DNA from: Ahrensia sp.
GTDB lineage: Bacteria > Pseudomonadota > Alphaproteobacteria > Rhizobiales > Rhizobiaceae
DNA: 12,382 nt
Direction: 5' to 3'
Assembly: GCA_024639025.1 (NCBI GenBank)
Contig: JAHEJF010000018.1
Span: forward strand, 1 to 12,382
In this document: in pieces, positions 5,606-12,382 of the stretch
How positions within the stretch are numbered: position 1 is the stretch's first letter
How the letters are laid out: each line of letters starts with the position of its first letter
Notes under the pieces: model-generated
The model's database searches: none
Told to the model about the DNA's origin: nothing
What the model saw: only the letters and a program-made list of their open reading frames with translations
Position numbers and translations under genes: made by a program

Positions 5606-6935
5606 CGTGAGATCAGCAATCGGTTGGCTCGGCGTGATCTGGTTTTCACCATTTATTGGGTCAGCGCTGTATGCAGCTTTCGGCATAAATCGCGTAGCGC
5701 GTCGCGCCTCTCACATCAACCGGAATTCGATAGGCTCGACAGATACAAAGAAGTCAAAGGATGCCCTCAGATTGGAGTTGGGCGACAATATCGACATGCT
5801 TGCCAGAATCGGAACCCATGTATCAGGTCTTGCGTTGATCGGTGGTAACAAAGTTGAACCATTAAAGACTGGCAATGAAGCCTATCCGCAAATGTTGGAA
5901 GCCATTTCGTCGGCAAAAAACAGCATTGCGCTTTCCACTTACATTTTTCGTCCGGATGAAGTTGGCATGAAATTCGTCGCGGCTTTGGCGGAGGCTCGCG
6001 GCCGGGGAGTTCATGTACGCGTTCTTGTTGATGGTATCGGAAGCGGTTATTTTAGTTCGCCAATAGTTGCAGCCCTGCAAAACAGGGGGGTTAACACCGC
6101 CCAATTTATGCATGTGAAGCGTCCATGGCGGATGCCATTTATCAACTTGAGAAATCACAAGAAACTCCTGGTTGTTGATGGGAAGCGAAGCTTTACCGGT
6201 GGTCTAAATCTTGGTGCAGAGAACATAGGAGGACGCGGCGGTGGATTGGGAGTAGATGACACACATTTTCTGATTGAAGGCCCAGTTGTTGAGCAGCTGA
6301 TGGCAAGCTTTGCTGCGGACTGGCACTTTACGAGCGGAGAAGTTCTCGACGGGCCCAATTGGTGGCCAAATATGGAGTCGAAAGGAAGTGTTGTTGCGAG
6401 AGGAATTAGCTCAGGGCCTGACGAAGATATCGGAAAGATCGAAGATATTTTTGCGGCCGCCATCGGGCAGGCGAGACACAGGGTTCGGATTGTCACTCCT
6501 TATTTTCTACCTGATGAGAAACTCAGTTCAGCGATAAACTTGGCTGTTCTTCGCGGCGTCGATTTCGATTTGCTCATCCCTGCTGTATCCGATCACATCA
6601 CAATGGATTGGGCAATGCGGGCACATCTAGCGCATCTCAAAGCAGATAGCGTTAAGTGCTATAAGAATCCCCCTCCGTTCGACCATTCAAAGCTTCTGAC
6701 TGTCGACGGAAGATGGTGTGCAATCGGCAGCCCCAATTGGGATGTACGCAGCCTCAAATTGAATTTTGAGTTCATTTTGGAAGTTTATAATCTTGATTTC
6801 GCATCTGACCTCGATACTTTGATTGATAAAAAAATTACTCAATCAGTGCCATTGAACCTGTCTGAAGTTGAGCAAAGATCAGCGCTGACGAAGATGCGCG
6901 ATGCAGCAGCACGTTTGTTCCTTCCATACTTGTAA
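5526..6935 (+). CDS. cls: Cardiolipin synthase / phospholipase D family protein
   Basis: A 469-aa membrane-anchored PLD-superfamily enzyme. Two hydrophobic segments at the N-terminus (about 2-23 and 32-54) with RKSDVRSAIGWLGVIWFSP between them are the PLD-nuclease N-terminal module of bacterial cardiolipin synthases. Two complete HxKxxxxD catalytic motifs follow: NHKKLLVVDG (H211, K213, D218) with FTGGLNLG, and DHSKLLTVDG (H387, K389, D394) with IGSPNWDVRS. Length and order fit ClsA-type enzymes, which join two phosphatidylglycerol molecules into cardiolipin and glycerol at the inner membrane. Other phosphatidyl transfers cannot be excluded. I use ATG 5526; a TTG just before it and the out-of-frame ATG 5501 make the start uncertain. 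It is co-transcribed with the EEP gene 11 bp downstream. Confidence 0.9.
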   Translation: MYILLLVILHIIIAMTATVHVLLRKSDVRSAIGWLGVIWFSPFIGSALYAAFGINRVARRASHINRNSIGSTDTKKSKDALRLELGDNIDMLARIGTHVSGLALIGGNKVEPLKTGNEAYPQMLEAISSAKNSIALSTYIFRPDEVGMKFVAALAEARGRGVHVRVLVDGIGSGYFSSPIVAALQNRGVNTAQFMHVKRPWRMPFINLRNHKKLLVVDGKRSFTGGLNLGAENIGGRGGGLGVDDTHFLIEGPVVEQLMASFAADWHFTSGEVLDGPNWWPNMESKGSVVARGISSGPDEDIGKIEDIFAAAIGQARHRVRIVTPYFLPDEKLSSAINLAVLRGVDFDLLIPAVSDHITMDWAMRAHLAHLKADSVKCYKNPPPFDHSKLLTVDGRWCAIGSPNWDVRSLKLNFEFILEVYNLDFASDLDTLIDKKITQSVPLNLSEVEQRSALTKMRDAAARLFLPYL

Positions 6936-6946
6936 GAGGATTGAGA

Positions 6947-7630
6947 ATGCATGTTTCAATCAAAGATGCCAGTGCAACCATCCGCCCAGATGCCACGGGT
7001 GTCGGCAAGCTTTCTGAAAGGCTTCTGAAGCTTGTCAGCTGGAACCTCCTGCATCGATCCGGTGCCATGGTCCATCACATTGTTGAAATCATCGAAAAAG
7101 AAAAGCCAGACCTATTTCTTATGCAGGAAGCGACCGAGGAAATTGGCACGCTTCCTTCTTTTGTTGGAGGTAAGTTTTACGCGCAGTCATGGCCGGGAAA
7201 GCGTCATGGTCTTGCAGCTTGGAGTGTGGAGAGTCTTGAGAGTTCGAGAGCTTTGGCGCTTCCTGCATCCAAATTGCCGGGACGTTTTCCGACGCGTTTT
7301 TCACAAATTTTTGAGGTTGATGGAGTTACTGTCGCTAACGTCCATTTGTCACACGGGCAGTTGCTGAACCGCCGCCAACTTCGTCAAATTGCACATGCAA
7401 CAGAGGGGCCGACTGCAATCATCGGAGATTTCAATGCAGTTGGTCCTACTATTTTGCCGGGTTTCAGAGATGCAGGTCCACGCAATACGACGCACTACGC
7501 TCAAAAAGTCATTCCGTTTCGTCTCGATAGATGTCTTATTCGTGAACTTCGGGTGGTGAGTGGAAGAACCCTCAACCGGGGCTCATCTGACCACCACCCG
7601 ATCGTAATGAAGATCGAACATGGCGATTAA
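6947..7630 (+). CDS. Endonuclease/exonuclease/phosphatase (EEP) family protein, cls-linked
   Basis: A compact 227-aa EEP-fold phosphoesterase with the catalytic set intact: N33 in LVSWNLL, E61 in DLFLMQEA, H133 in NVHLSHG, D161 and N163 in IIGDFNAVG, D194 in RLDR and the terminal SDHHP (214-218). AGAGGA (6935-6940) 6 nt before ATG 6947 marks the start; TTG 6941 would add two residues. It follows cls by 11 bp, so the pair is almost certainly one operon. This pairing of a cardiolipin synthase with a small EEP protein is familiar from other alphaproteobacteria and suggests a phospholipid or phosphodiester substrate, but that is inference. It shares the fold but little sequence with the EEP protein at 3941-4870. 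No signal peptide. Confidence 0.88.
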   Translation: MHVSIKDASATIRPDATGVGKLSERLLKLVSWNLLHRSGAMVHHIVEIIEKEKPDLFLMQEATEEIGTLPSFVGGKFYAQSWPGKRHGLAAWSVESLESSRALALPASKLPGRFPTRFSQIFEVDGVTVANVHLSHGQLLNRRQLRQIAHATEGPTAIIGDFNAVGPTILPGFRDAGPRNTTHYAQKVIPFRLDRCLIRELRVVSGRTLNRGSSDHHPIVMKIEHGD

Positions 7631-7828
7631 TGTGCCGTCTGCCAATTACATATCCAGACATTAGCAAGGAAACTCGGCCGGTTTGATACCCGACGCTGGG
7701 TTGAAGGCTGAAATGGACCACTATCTTGACGGTACTCATTGCTCCAATTCAGTGATTATTGCCTAAGTTAATCGCCAGGGTCATAACGGACCATCAAGAA
7801 CTAGTCAGGTAGTCGTATAGCTGCGATA

Positions 7829-8647
7829 TTACCGTGTCAAAAGTCCCTCGACTTCAAAGTGCAAATCATTATCGATAGTGTAGACAACATCATCGGCAAA
7901 CTGCCGCCATTTCTCTTTAGTGATGGGCTCTGATGCGACCTCGACCGCTCGGTAATCGCGTCCTGGTCGATGATGGACATGTGACAGACCACACTCCGAA
8001 CAGGTGGTCATTTGCTCGCGGACAAGGTGCCAAAGCGTTCGGCCATGCCTTGAGCCTACCAAAACCTCTCCATTGGTTATTACAATGTTTAGTCCTGCCT
8101 GTGCGTCTGGCGCAACTTCAAATGACCATGCGATTATCTGCTGTAATCCATGCTGAACGATCTTCTTCAACGGCTTGTCTGTGTGGTGGATTTGCAGGCT
8201 AAGCAGATAGAAAAAAATGTGCTCGCTGTCTGTGTCGCCCTTAATGTCGTTTTGTAGGACCGGGTCAATATGTTGCATCATTTTGTCTCGCACAGCCGCA
8301 AATCTCGGAATGGTTCCGTTGTGAGCAAAAAGCCAGCGACCATGATGAAACGGATGGGTGTTTTCTAATGATGTGCCTCCCACGGTAGCTCGCCGTACAT
8401 GGGCTACCACTGTGTTGGCGTAAACACGTGCAGCCGATTTTTTGAAGTGCTCACCGTGATAGGCAGCCCAAGTCTGTTTTTCCACTAGGGGTAAACCGTC
8501 GCGGTAATCCGCGACCCCCCAGCCGTGACTGTGCACCAGACCCTCAGCATCCTTTGCACTCTGTCGCATCAGCGCATTTTGAGCGTGTACAAGACTGCAT
8601 TCAACTCTTGTTGGCTCATTGGCGCACATAGCATACAGCCGACACAT
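7829..8647 (-). CDS. Class II glutamine amidotransferase
   Basis: A 272-aa N-terminal-nucleophile (Ntn) glutaminase-type protein. The start is fixed by two things: GGAGGAA just upstream of ATG 8647-8645, and the resulting MCRLYAM, which exposes the catalytic Cys2 after Met removal. Glutaminase landmarks follow: HSHGWGVADY (39-48), AHVRRATVG (82-90), NTHPFHHGRWLFAHNGTI (96-113) and GDTDSEHIF (137-145). These match the stand-alone YafJ/EgtC-like group, which releases ammonia from glutamine or cleaves a gamma-glutamyl amide. There is no fused synthetase domain. A CSECGLSH motif (216-223) near the C-terminus could bind metal. It is divergent from the ATP-grasp gene with 140 bp between starts, which may mean common control and a shared pathway. 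The downstream 7631-7828 gap shows no convincing terminator. Confidence 0.9.
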   Translation of the reverse strand: MCRLYAMCANEPTRVECSLVHAQNALMRQSAKDAEGLVHSHGWGVADYRDGLPLVEKQTWAAYHGEHFKKSAARVYANTVVAHVRRATVGGTSLENTHPFHHGRWLFAHNGTIPRFAAVRDKMMQHIDPVLQNDIKGDTDSEHIFFYLLSLQIHHTDKPLKKIVQHGLQQIIAWSFEVAPDAQAGLNIVITNGEVLVGSRHGRTLWHLVREQMTTCSECGLSHVHHRPGRDYRAVEVASEPITKEKWRQFADDVVYTIDNDLHFEVEGLLTR

Positions 8648-8787
8648 CGCATTCCTCCATGCCAAGTCAGCATACATTGTCCAACATTCGCTGGGCCGTC
8701 ATTTTGATGAATATCAATAGGAGCTTCATTCGTGGCACGCATAGTTTGATCTGAAAAAGCAGGGCGCTTTAACCAGGTGGTCGTCGC

Positions 8788-10272
8788 ATGCGTTCCAACA
8801 TCAATATAGAAGATTTTGCGAAAGAGAAATTTGCGATCGGTTCAGAACGCTGTCCGGAAGCGTCAGATGCTGAACGGCGAAACCTGTTCGAATTAGCCAG
8901 AAGATTGCGCGCCGAAAACCCCAATTTGGATAGAACGGCTCTGTTTGGGGCAGACGTCAGAAAAGGCTTTGGGCGCAGTGCAGCCATAATCATCGGTAAC
9001 TCATTGGAAATTCCTTTGATCGGCCACAAAAAAGGGCATCAACTAGAATACAGAATGGGATATTTAGCCAGTGAAGGCGATCTTATCGTTATTTGCGGCA
9101 AGGATTGCCCGTCATTTGAGCGATATCAGAGAAAAATTCTAGAACTAACTTCACTGGAATATCTAAAACTCGGTGCGGCAACTATGCGATCTGCGCCCGG
9201 TTACTGCCTTCGAAACAAAACCGCGTACAAGGCATTGAGTGGTTATGTACGAAAAAATCATGGAGCAACATTTGTTTCCTATTTAACAACCCAAGCAACT
9301 TGGGCGCTGGCTTCGCGGCTTGCCAATGATACACAATACCAAGTGTTTATTGCCGGTCCACCAGGTGGGCTTTCGGATTGTGCGAACAATAAGCTTTGGT
9401 TTGCAAAAGTCGTTGAACAAGCACTTGGGGCACAAGCGACGCCACCGAAACGAACGGCTCACGGCGCCGCAGTTCTCGTACGTCAAGTGATGGAACTTGC
9501 AAAGAAATGGCCCAAGCTTGTTCTGAAAGTACCAAACAGTGCAGGTTCGGCAGGCAACTATGTGATCTATTCGAAAGATACTTTAGGCTTGAGCGCATTT
9601 GCTGTTAGCATCTATTTGCGCGCTCGCTTGAGACATCTCGGATGGCCTGAACGTTATCCGCTTGCTGTCGAGGTCTGGGACGAGAACGTTCTCACAAGTC
9701 CGTCTGTTCAGCTTTGGATTCCCCATCAGGAGAATGGTGACCCGATGGTTGAGGGCGTGTTTGAACAGGTGATAATCGGCGAGGAGGGAGCCTTCTTTGG
9801 CGCTGCCGAAGCCAAGTTACCATCATCTGTTGATGTTGAACTATGTGCTCAGGCATTCAAACTCGGATTACTGCTTCAGAATTTGGGTTACTACGGTCGG
9901 TGCAGTTTCGACGCCGTTCTTTACGGTCCCGATATCGAACACTCGAAAATTCACTGGATCGAATGCAACGCACGTTGGGGAGGCGTATCAATTCCGATGT
10001 CGTTTGTTAATCGGAGCAATGCCAACGCTTGTTACACAATTACCCAGGCTGGCGGTTTGCAGAATCCGAAACGTCGATTTGAGGATGCGTTAATTGAGTT
10101 TGATGATGTTTTGCTTCTCAATGATAGAAACCGGGGAATAGTCTTTCTTAATCCCAATGGAGTTTTGGATGGTACAGGTTGCCAATTCTTAGCGCTAGGC
10201 CAAACGCAATCTGAAACAATTGTGCTCTCCAAGCAGACCTATGACCGACTTTGCGACAAACAAATAGTTTGA
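8788..10272 (+). CDS. ATP-grasp-like ligase with pre-ATP-grasp region
   Basis: A 494-aa cytoplasmic protein. The C-terminal half (about 225-450) has ATP-grasp features: KLVLKVPNSAGSAGNYVIYS (K247 with a Ser/Gly-rich nucleotide loop), FEQVIIGEEGAFFGAAEAK (325-343), GYYGRCSFDAVLY (367-379), and IHWIECNARWGG (388-399), whose E392 and N394 match the metal-binding end of the fold. The first half (about 60-200) looks like the pre-ATP-grasp domain of PGM1-type peptide ligases. Such enzymes activate a carboxylate with ATP and join it to an amine; the substrate here is unknown. AGGTGG 7 nt before ATG 8788 supports the start. The divergent glutamine amidotransferase could supply ammonia or trim a gamma-glutamyl product. 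Annotation as ATP-grasp is confident, subfamily is not. Confidence 0.75.
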   Translation: MRSNINIEDFAKEKFAIGSERCPEASDAERRNLFELARRLRAENPNLDRTALFGADVRKGFGRSAAIIIGNSLEIPLIGHKKGHQLEYRMGYLASEGDLIVICGKDCPSFERYQRKILELTSLEYLKLGAATMRSAPGYCLRNKTAYKALSGYVRKNHGATFVSYLTTQATWALASRLANDTQYQVFIAGPPGGLSDCANNKLWFAKVVEQALGAQATPPKRTAHGAAVLVRQVMELAKKWPKLVLKVPNSAGSAGNYVIYSKDTLGLSAFAVSIYLRARLRHLGWPERYPLAVEVWDENVLTSPSVQLWIPHQENGDPMVEGVFEQVIIGEEGAFFGAAEAKLPSSVDVELCAQAFKLGLLLQNLGYYGRCSFDAVLYGPDIEHSKIHWIECNARWGGVSIPMSFVNRSNANACYTITQAGGLQNPKRRFEDALIEFDDVLLLNDRNRGIVFLNPNGVLDGTGCQFLALGQTQSETIVLSKQTYDRLCDKQIV

Positions 10273-10289
10273 GCACTCATAGTGCCCTT

Positions 10290-10359
10290 GGGATGCGGCC
10301 AGCCGCACCCGAAACACTGGCAGGGGTGCTGCCAGACTAATTCGAACCAGTCTCTTTTT
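10290..10359 (+). terminator. Hairpin cluster with T-run after the ATP-grasp gene
   Basis: Three stems follow the stop codon. GGG-A-TGCGGC with GCCGCA-CCC lies at 10290-10310 (one bulged base). CTGGCAG-GGGTG-CTGCCAG (10317-10335) is a perfect 7-bp stem. AGACT (10334-10338) pairs with AGTCT (10349-10353), immediately followed by CTTTTT. The last stem with its T-run is the best rho-independent candidate, and the middle stem is the strongest. Confidence 0.5.
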
Positions 10360-10378
10360 GCCGATGAGGGCGTGAATT

Positions 10379-10520
10379 GGCACTGCCAGCGTAAAATTTA
10401 TTACTTGGGTCACACGGCAGAATGAGAAATTACTGGCATTGATATTGCTTGCTTATTCCAGTTTTGCGTATGCCGGTTGAACCGCTTCCTAAATATTTGT
10501 TATTTAGCTCTGACAGTGCC
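10379..10520 (+). repeat. MITE-like 142-bp repeat, copy 5, fused to the doeB 3' end
   Basis: The left end is GGCACTGCCAGCGTAAAATT and the right end TTTAGCTCTGACAGTGCC. The interior (attacttgggtcac, ttccagttttgcgtatgccg, gttgaaccgcttcctaa) matches the other copies. Its rightmost 21 bp are the last codons and stop of doeB read on the minus strand. It separates the convergent ATP-grasp and doeB genes, where its inverted repeats could fold in transcripts from either side. Flanks cgtgaatt and gccggtag are not a duplication. Confidence 0.9.
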
Positions 10521-11531
10521 GCCGGTAGCATCACTCTTGCCGACGACGCTGGCTACAACCGCGAGGCAGTCACCGGTTTTGATCAGGCCGGGAAAATGCC
10601 GTGCTGCCAGAATCCCGGTTTGCGTTGACTGAACAATGGATGGTGCGACGCCTGTGCGATCCAAAGACCATATGTGTGCTATGTCGTCGCCCTCACTGAC
10701 TTCCTCACCCAGATCGACCAACAATTCCAGCATGCCGTCACAAGGCGAAAAGTGAAAGCAATCGCCGCCGGTGGCATCGATGTGGGTCGATTTTCCTTTC
10801 GTAATCGGACCCGGAAGAATACCGATGTGCTTGAGCAGATTTTCAGCGCCTCGCTTCGCAATTCCGACAGATCGAGCGCTAGCTGAGCCACCACCGCCCA
10901 ATTCGGTTGAAACGAAGATCTTTCCCGCTTGTTCAACGGCCGTGTCGAACATGCCCACGGCATCAATTTCGCGCAGGGTCATTGAATACGGGGCACCAAA
11001 GGCGTTCATCGCTTCGATGCAAGCGGTCTGCTGCACTTTATCATCTAAAAGATGGGCTGCCGCGAAAGGAATAAAGTCCAGAGACTTTCCCCCAGAGTGG
11101 AAATCCAGAACGATATCAGCCAGCGGCACCAATTTGGTCAAAAAATAATCGGCAATCTTTTCGGTGGGCGTTCCATCTGGTTTTCCCGGAAATATCCGGT
11201 TCATGTTCAAGCCATCAAGCGGCGAAATTCGCATTGCCCCTCGAAACGCCGGATAGTTCATATAAGGGACGATAATGACAGTTCCGTTGATCTTGGACGC
11301 CTTGAGCTCAAATGCTAGCGACTGGAGAGCGATGGGTCCCTCATATTCATCGCCATGATTGGCTCCCGTCAGCAGCGCGGTCGGGCCGGCGCCATTCCGA
11401 ACAATGCTGATCGGAATTTGCACGAGGCCCCACGCGCTGTCTTCCCGGCTCACCGGGAGCGATAAGAAGCCGTGATGCTCGCCGTCTTGGTCGAACGGGA
11501 CAGTTGAGCTTATTGGATTACCAGCAGTCAC
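10500..11531 (-). CDS. doeB: N-acetyl-L-2,4-diaminobutyrate deacetylase (DoeB/EutE)
   Basis: A 343-aa zinc deacetylase of the succinylglutamate desuccinylase/aspartoacylase family. GANHGDEYEGP (H59 and E62) and LDFHSGG (H145) are the expected metal ligands, and STELGGGG (E210) holds the probable catalytic glutamate. In ectoine breakdown this enzyme removes the acetyl group from N-acetyl-L-2,4-diaminobutyrate made by DoeA. Length and neighbourhood fit DoeB and not aspartoacylase. The start is GTG 11531-11529, overlapping the doeA stop by 4 nt (GTGA), so translation is coupled. The last codons (TVRAK and stop, from Gly of the GGC) come from repeat copy 5, so the natural C-terminus has been replaced or trimmed by a few residues. 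The catalytic core is untouched. Confidence 0.9.
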   Translation of the reverse strand: MTAGNPISSTVPFDQDGEHHGFLSLPVSREDSAWGLVQIPISIVRNGAGPTALLTGANHGDEYEGPIALQSLAFELKASKINGTVIIVPYMNYPAFRGAMRISPLDGLNMNRIFPGKPDGTPTEKIADYFLTKLVPLADIVLDFHSGGKSLDFIPFAAAHLLDDKVQQTACIEAMNAFGAPYSMTLREIDAVGMFDTAVEQAGKIFVSTELGGGGSASARSVGIAKRGAENLLKHIGILPGPITKGKSTHIDATGGDCFHFSPCDGMLELLVDLGEEVSEGDDIAHIWSLDRTGVAPSIVQSTQTGILAARHFPGLIKTGDCLAVVASVVGKSDATGGTVRAK

Positions 11532-12382
11532 GATTTAACCATAAGTTTGCGTGGATAGTTGGCCAGGAGCTCCGGCGCACCATCACGAATGACGATGCTC
11601 TCGGTAATCTCAAATCCCCAATCTTCCATCCACAGACCTGTCATGAAGTGAAAGGTCATGCCCGGTTGAAGTTGAGATTTGTCACCTTGGCGCAAACTCA
11701 TGGTTCGTTCACCCCAATCAGGCGGGTAAGACAGGCCGATTGGATAGCCTGTGCGATTGTGTTTTTCTATGCCGTAGCGCTTCAGCACGCCGAAGAAGGC
11801 GTTTGCGATGTCTTCACACAAGTTACCGGCGCGCGCTACCTCCAACCCTGCTTCCATCCCTTCGAGAACGGCTCTCTCTGCTTCAACAAATGCCGCTGTT
11901 GGCTTTCCGAGAAAAATGGTTCGGGATAGCGGACAGTGGTACCTCTTGTAGACCCCGGCAATTTCAAAAAAAGTTCCCTCTCCTGATTTCATGGGTCTGT
12001 CGTCCCACGTCAGATGCGGCGCGGCAGCATCTGTCCCTGACGGAAGCAAGGGCACAAGTGCTGGATAGTCTCCCCCCGCACCAATCTCGTCATCATATCG
12101 AAGACCCGCATCATAGATCTCAGCAACAAGCGACGATTTTGGAAGCCCCGGTTCAATGACATCGTATATGCGCGCATGCATCTTTTCTACAAAGCGCCCA
12201 GCGAGCCGCATGTAATCCAACTCTTGCTCGGATTTTACTGCGCGTTGCCAATTGACCAAAGCGGTAGCGTCCGAAAATTGCGCACTGGGAAGGCCGTCTT
12301 GGAGAGAGGAATACGCCTTGGCCGAGAACCAGTAATTGTCCATCTCGACGCCGATCCGTGCAGCGCTGTGCCCACGATCTGT
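11528..12382 (-). CDS. doeA: Ectoine hydrolase (DoeA/EutD), 5' end outside the window
   Basis: This is the C-terminal 284 residues of an M24/creatinase-fold protein; the frame is open to the right edge, where it reads TDRGHSAARIGVEMDNYWFS. DoeA proteins are near 400 aa, so roughly the first 115 residues are missing. DoeA hydrolyses ectoine to N-acetyl-diaminobutyrate, the substrate of the next gene's product; in characterised systems the two enzymes form a complex. Visible M24-fold blocks include EQELDYMRLAGRFVEKMHAR, FFEIAGVYKRYHCPLSRTIF, HNRTGYPIGLSYPPDWGER and GMTFHFMTGLWMEDWGFEIT. The aspartate pair that binds metal in aminopeptidases is not present in the FFEIAG...PLSRT segment, which fits a creatinase-like mechanism. 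The internal ATG at 12343 is not the true start. Any promoter lies beyond the window. Confidence 0.92.
   Translation of the reverse strand, partial: TDRGHSAARIGVEMDNYWFSAKAYSSLQDGLPSAQFSDATALVNWQRAVKSEQELDYMRLAGRFVEKMHARIYDVIEPGLPKSSLVAEIYDAGLRYDDEIGAGGDYPALVPLLPSGTDAAAPHLTWDDRPMKSGEGTFFEIAGVYKRYHCPLSRTIFLGKPTAAFVEAERAVLEGMEAGLEVARAGNLCEDIANAFFGVLKRYGIEKHNRTGYPIGLSYPPDWGERTMSLRQGDKSQLQPGMTFHFMTGLWMEDWGFEITESIVIRDGAPELLANYPRKLMVKS

Noticed and set aside
7631..7828. Possible terminator or small RNA between the convergent EEP and amidotransferase genes
   Set aside because: I found no stem with a following T-run and no promoter-like elements.

Overview
The window looks like an accessory stretch of an alphaproteobacterial chromosome, most likely from a marine or salt-tolerant member of the Hyphomicrobiales. 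The taxonomic guess rests on moderate GC, a doeA-doeB ectoine catabolic pair, a cls-EEP operon of a type common in rhizobia-like genomes, and protein style. No rRNA or other phylogenetic marker is present. I saw no tRNA, CRISPR array or phage module.

Left part (1-2160): a decayed IS6-family insertion sequence (minus strand, about 182-397) abuts the first copy of a 142-bp repeat. It is followed by a SAM-dependent methyltransferase (minus) and two small periplasmic c-type cytochromes transcribed divergently from a 58-bp gap. The left cytochrome appears to lack a normal start codon. Repeat copy 2 lies just after the right-hand cytochrome.

Middle part (2160-7630): a secreted low-complexity protein (minus) with a basic Gly/Asn/Ser/Lys-rich half and an acidic helical half. 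Next is a gene-free stretch with two dyad sequences and repeat copy 3, an endonuclease/exonuclease/phosphatase (EEP) protein, repeat copy 4, and a 71-codon ORF with a good ribosome binding site. Then comes a two-gene operon: a cardiolipin synthase-type phospholipase D followed 11 bp later by a second EEP protein. This suggests phospholipid or phosphodiester metabolism, but the substrate of the EEP proteins is not visible from sequence.

Right part (7829-12382): a class II glutamine amidotransferase (minus) and a large ATP-grasp-like protein (plus) diverge from a 140-bp intergenic region. The ATP-grasp gene ends in a hairpin-rich zone next to repeat copy 5. Converging on it from the right edge are doeB (complete) and doeA (5' end outside the window), overlapping by 4 nt. 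DoeA opens the ectoine ring and DoeB deacetylates the product, so ectoine can be used as carbon and nitrogen source.

The most striking structure is the repeat family: five copies of about 142 bp, all in the same orientation, with imperfect terminal inverted repeats of about 30 bp. Their outermost bases match the end of the IS6-family relic. They look like non-autonomous (MITE-like) derivatives. One copy supplies the last codons and stop of doeB, and two lie directly upstream of genes.
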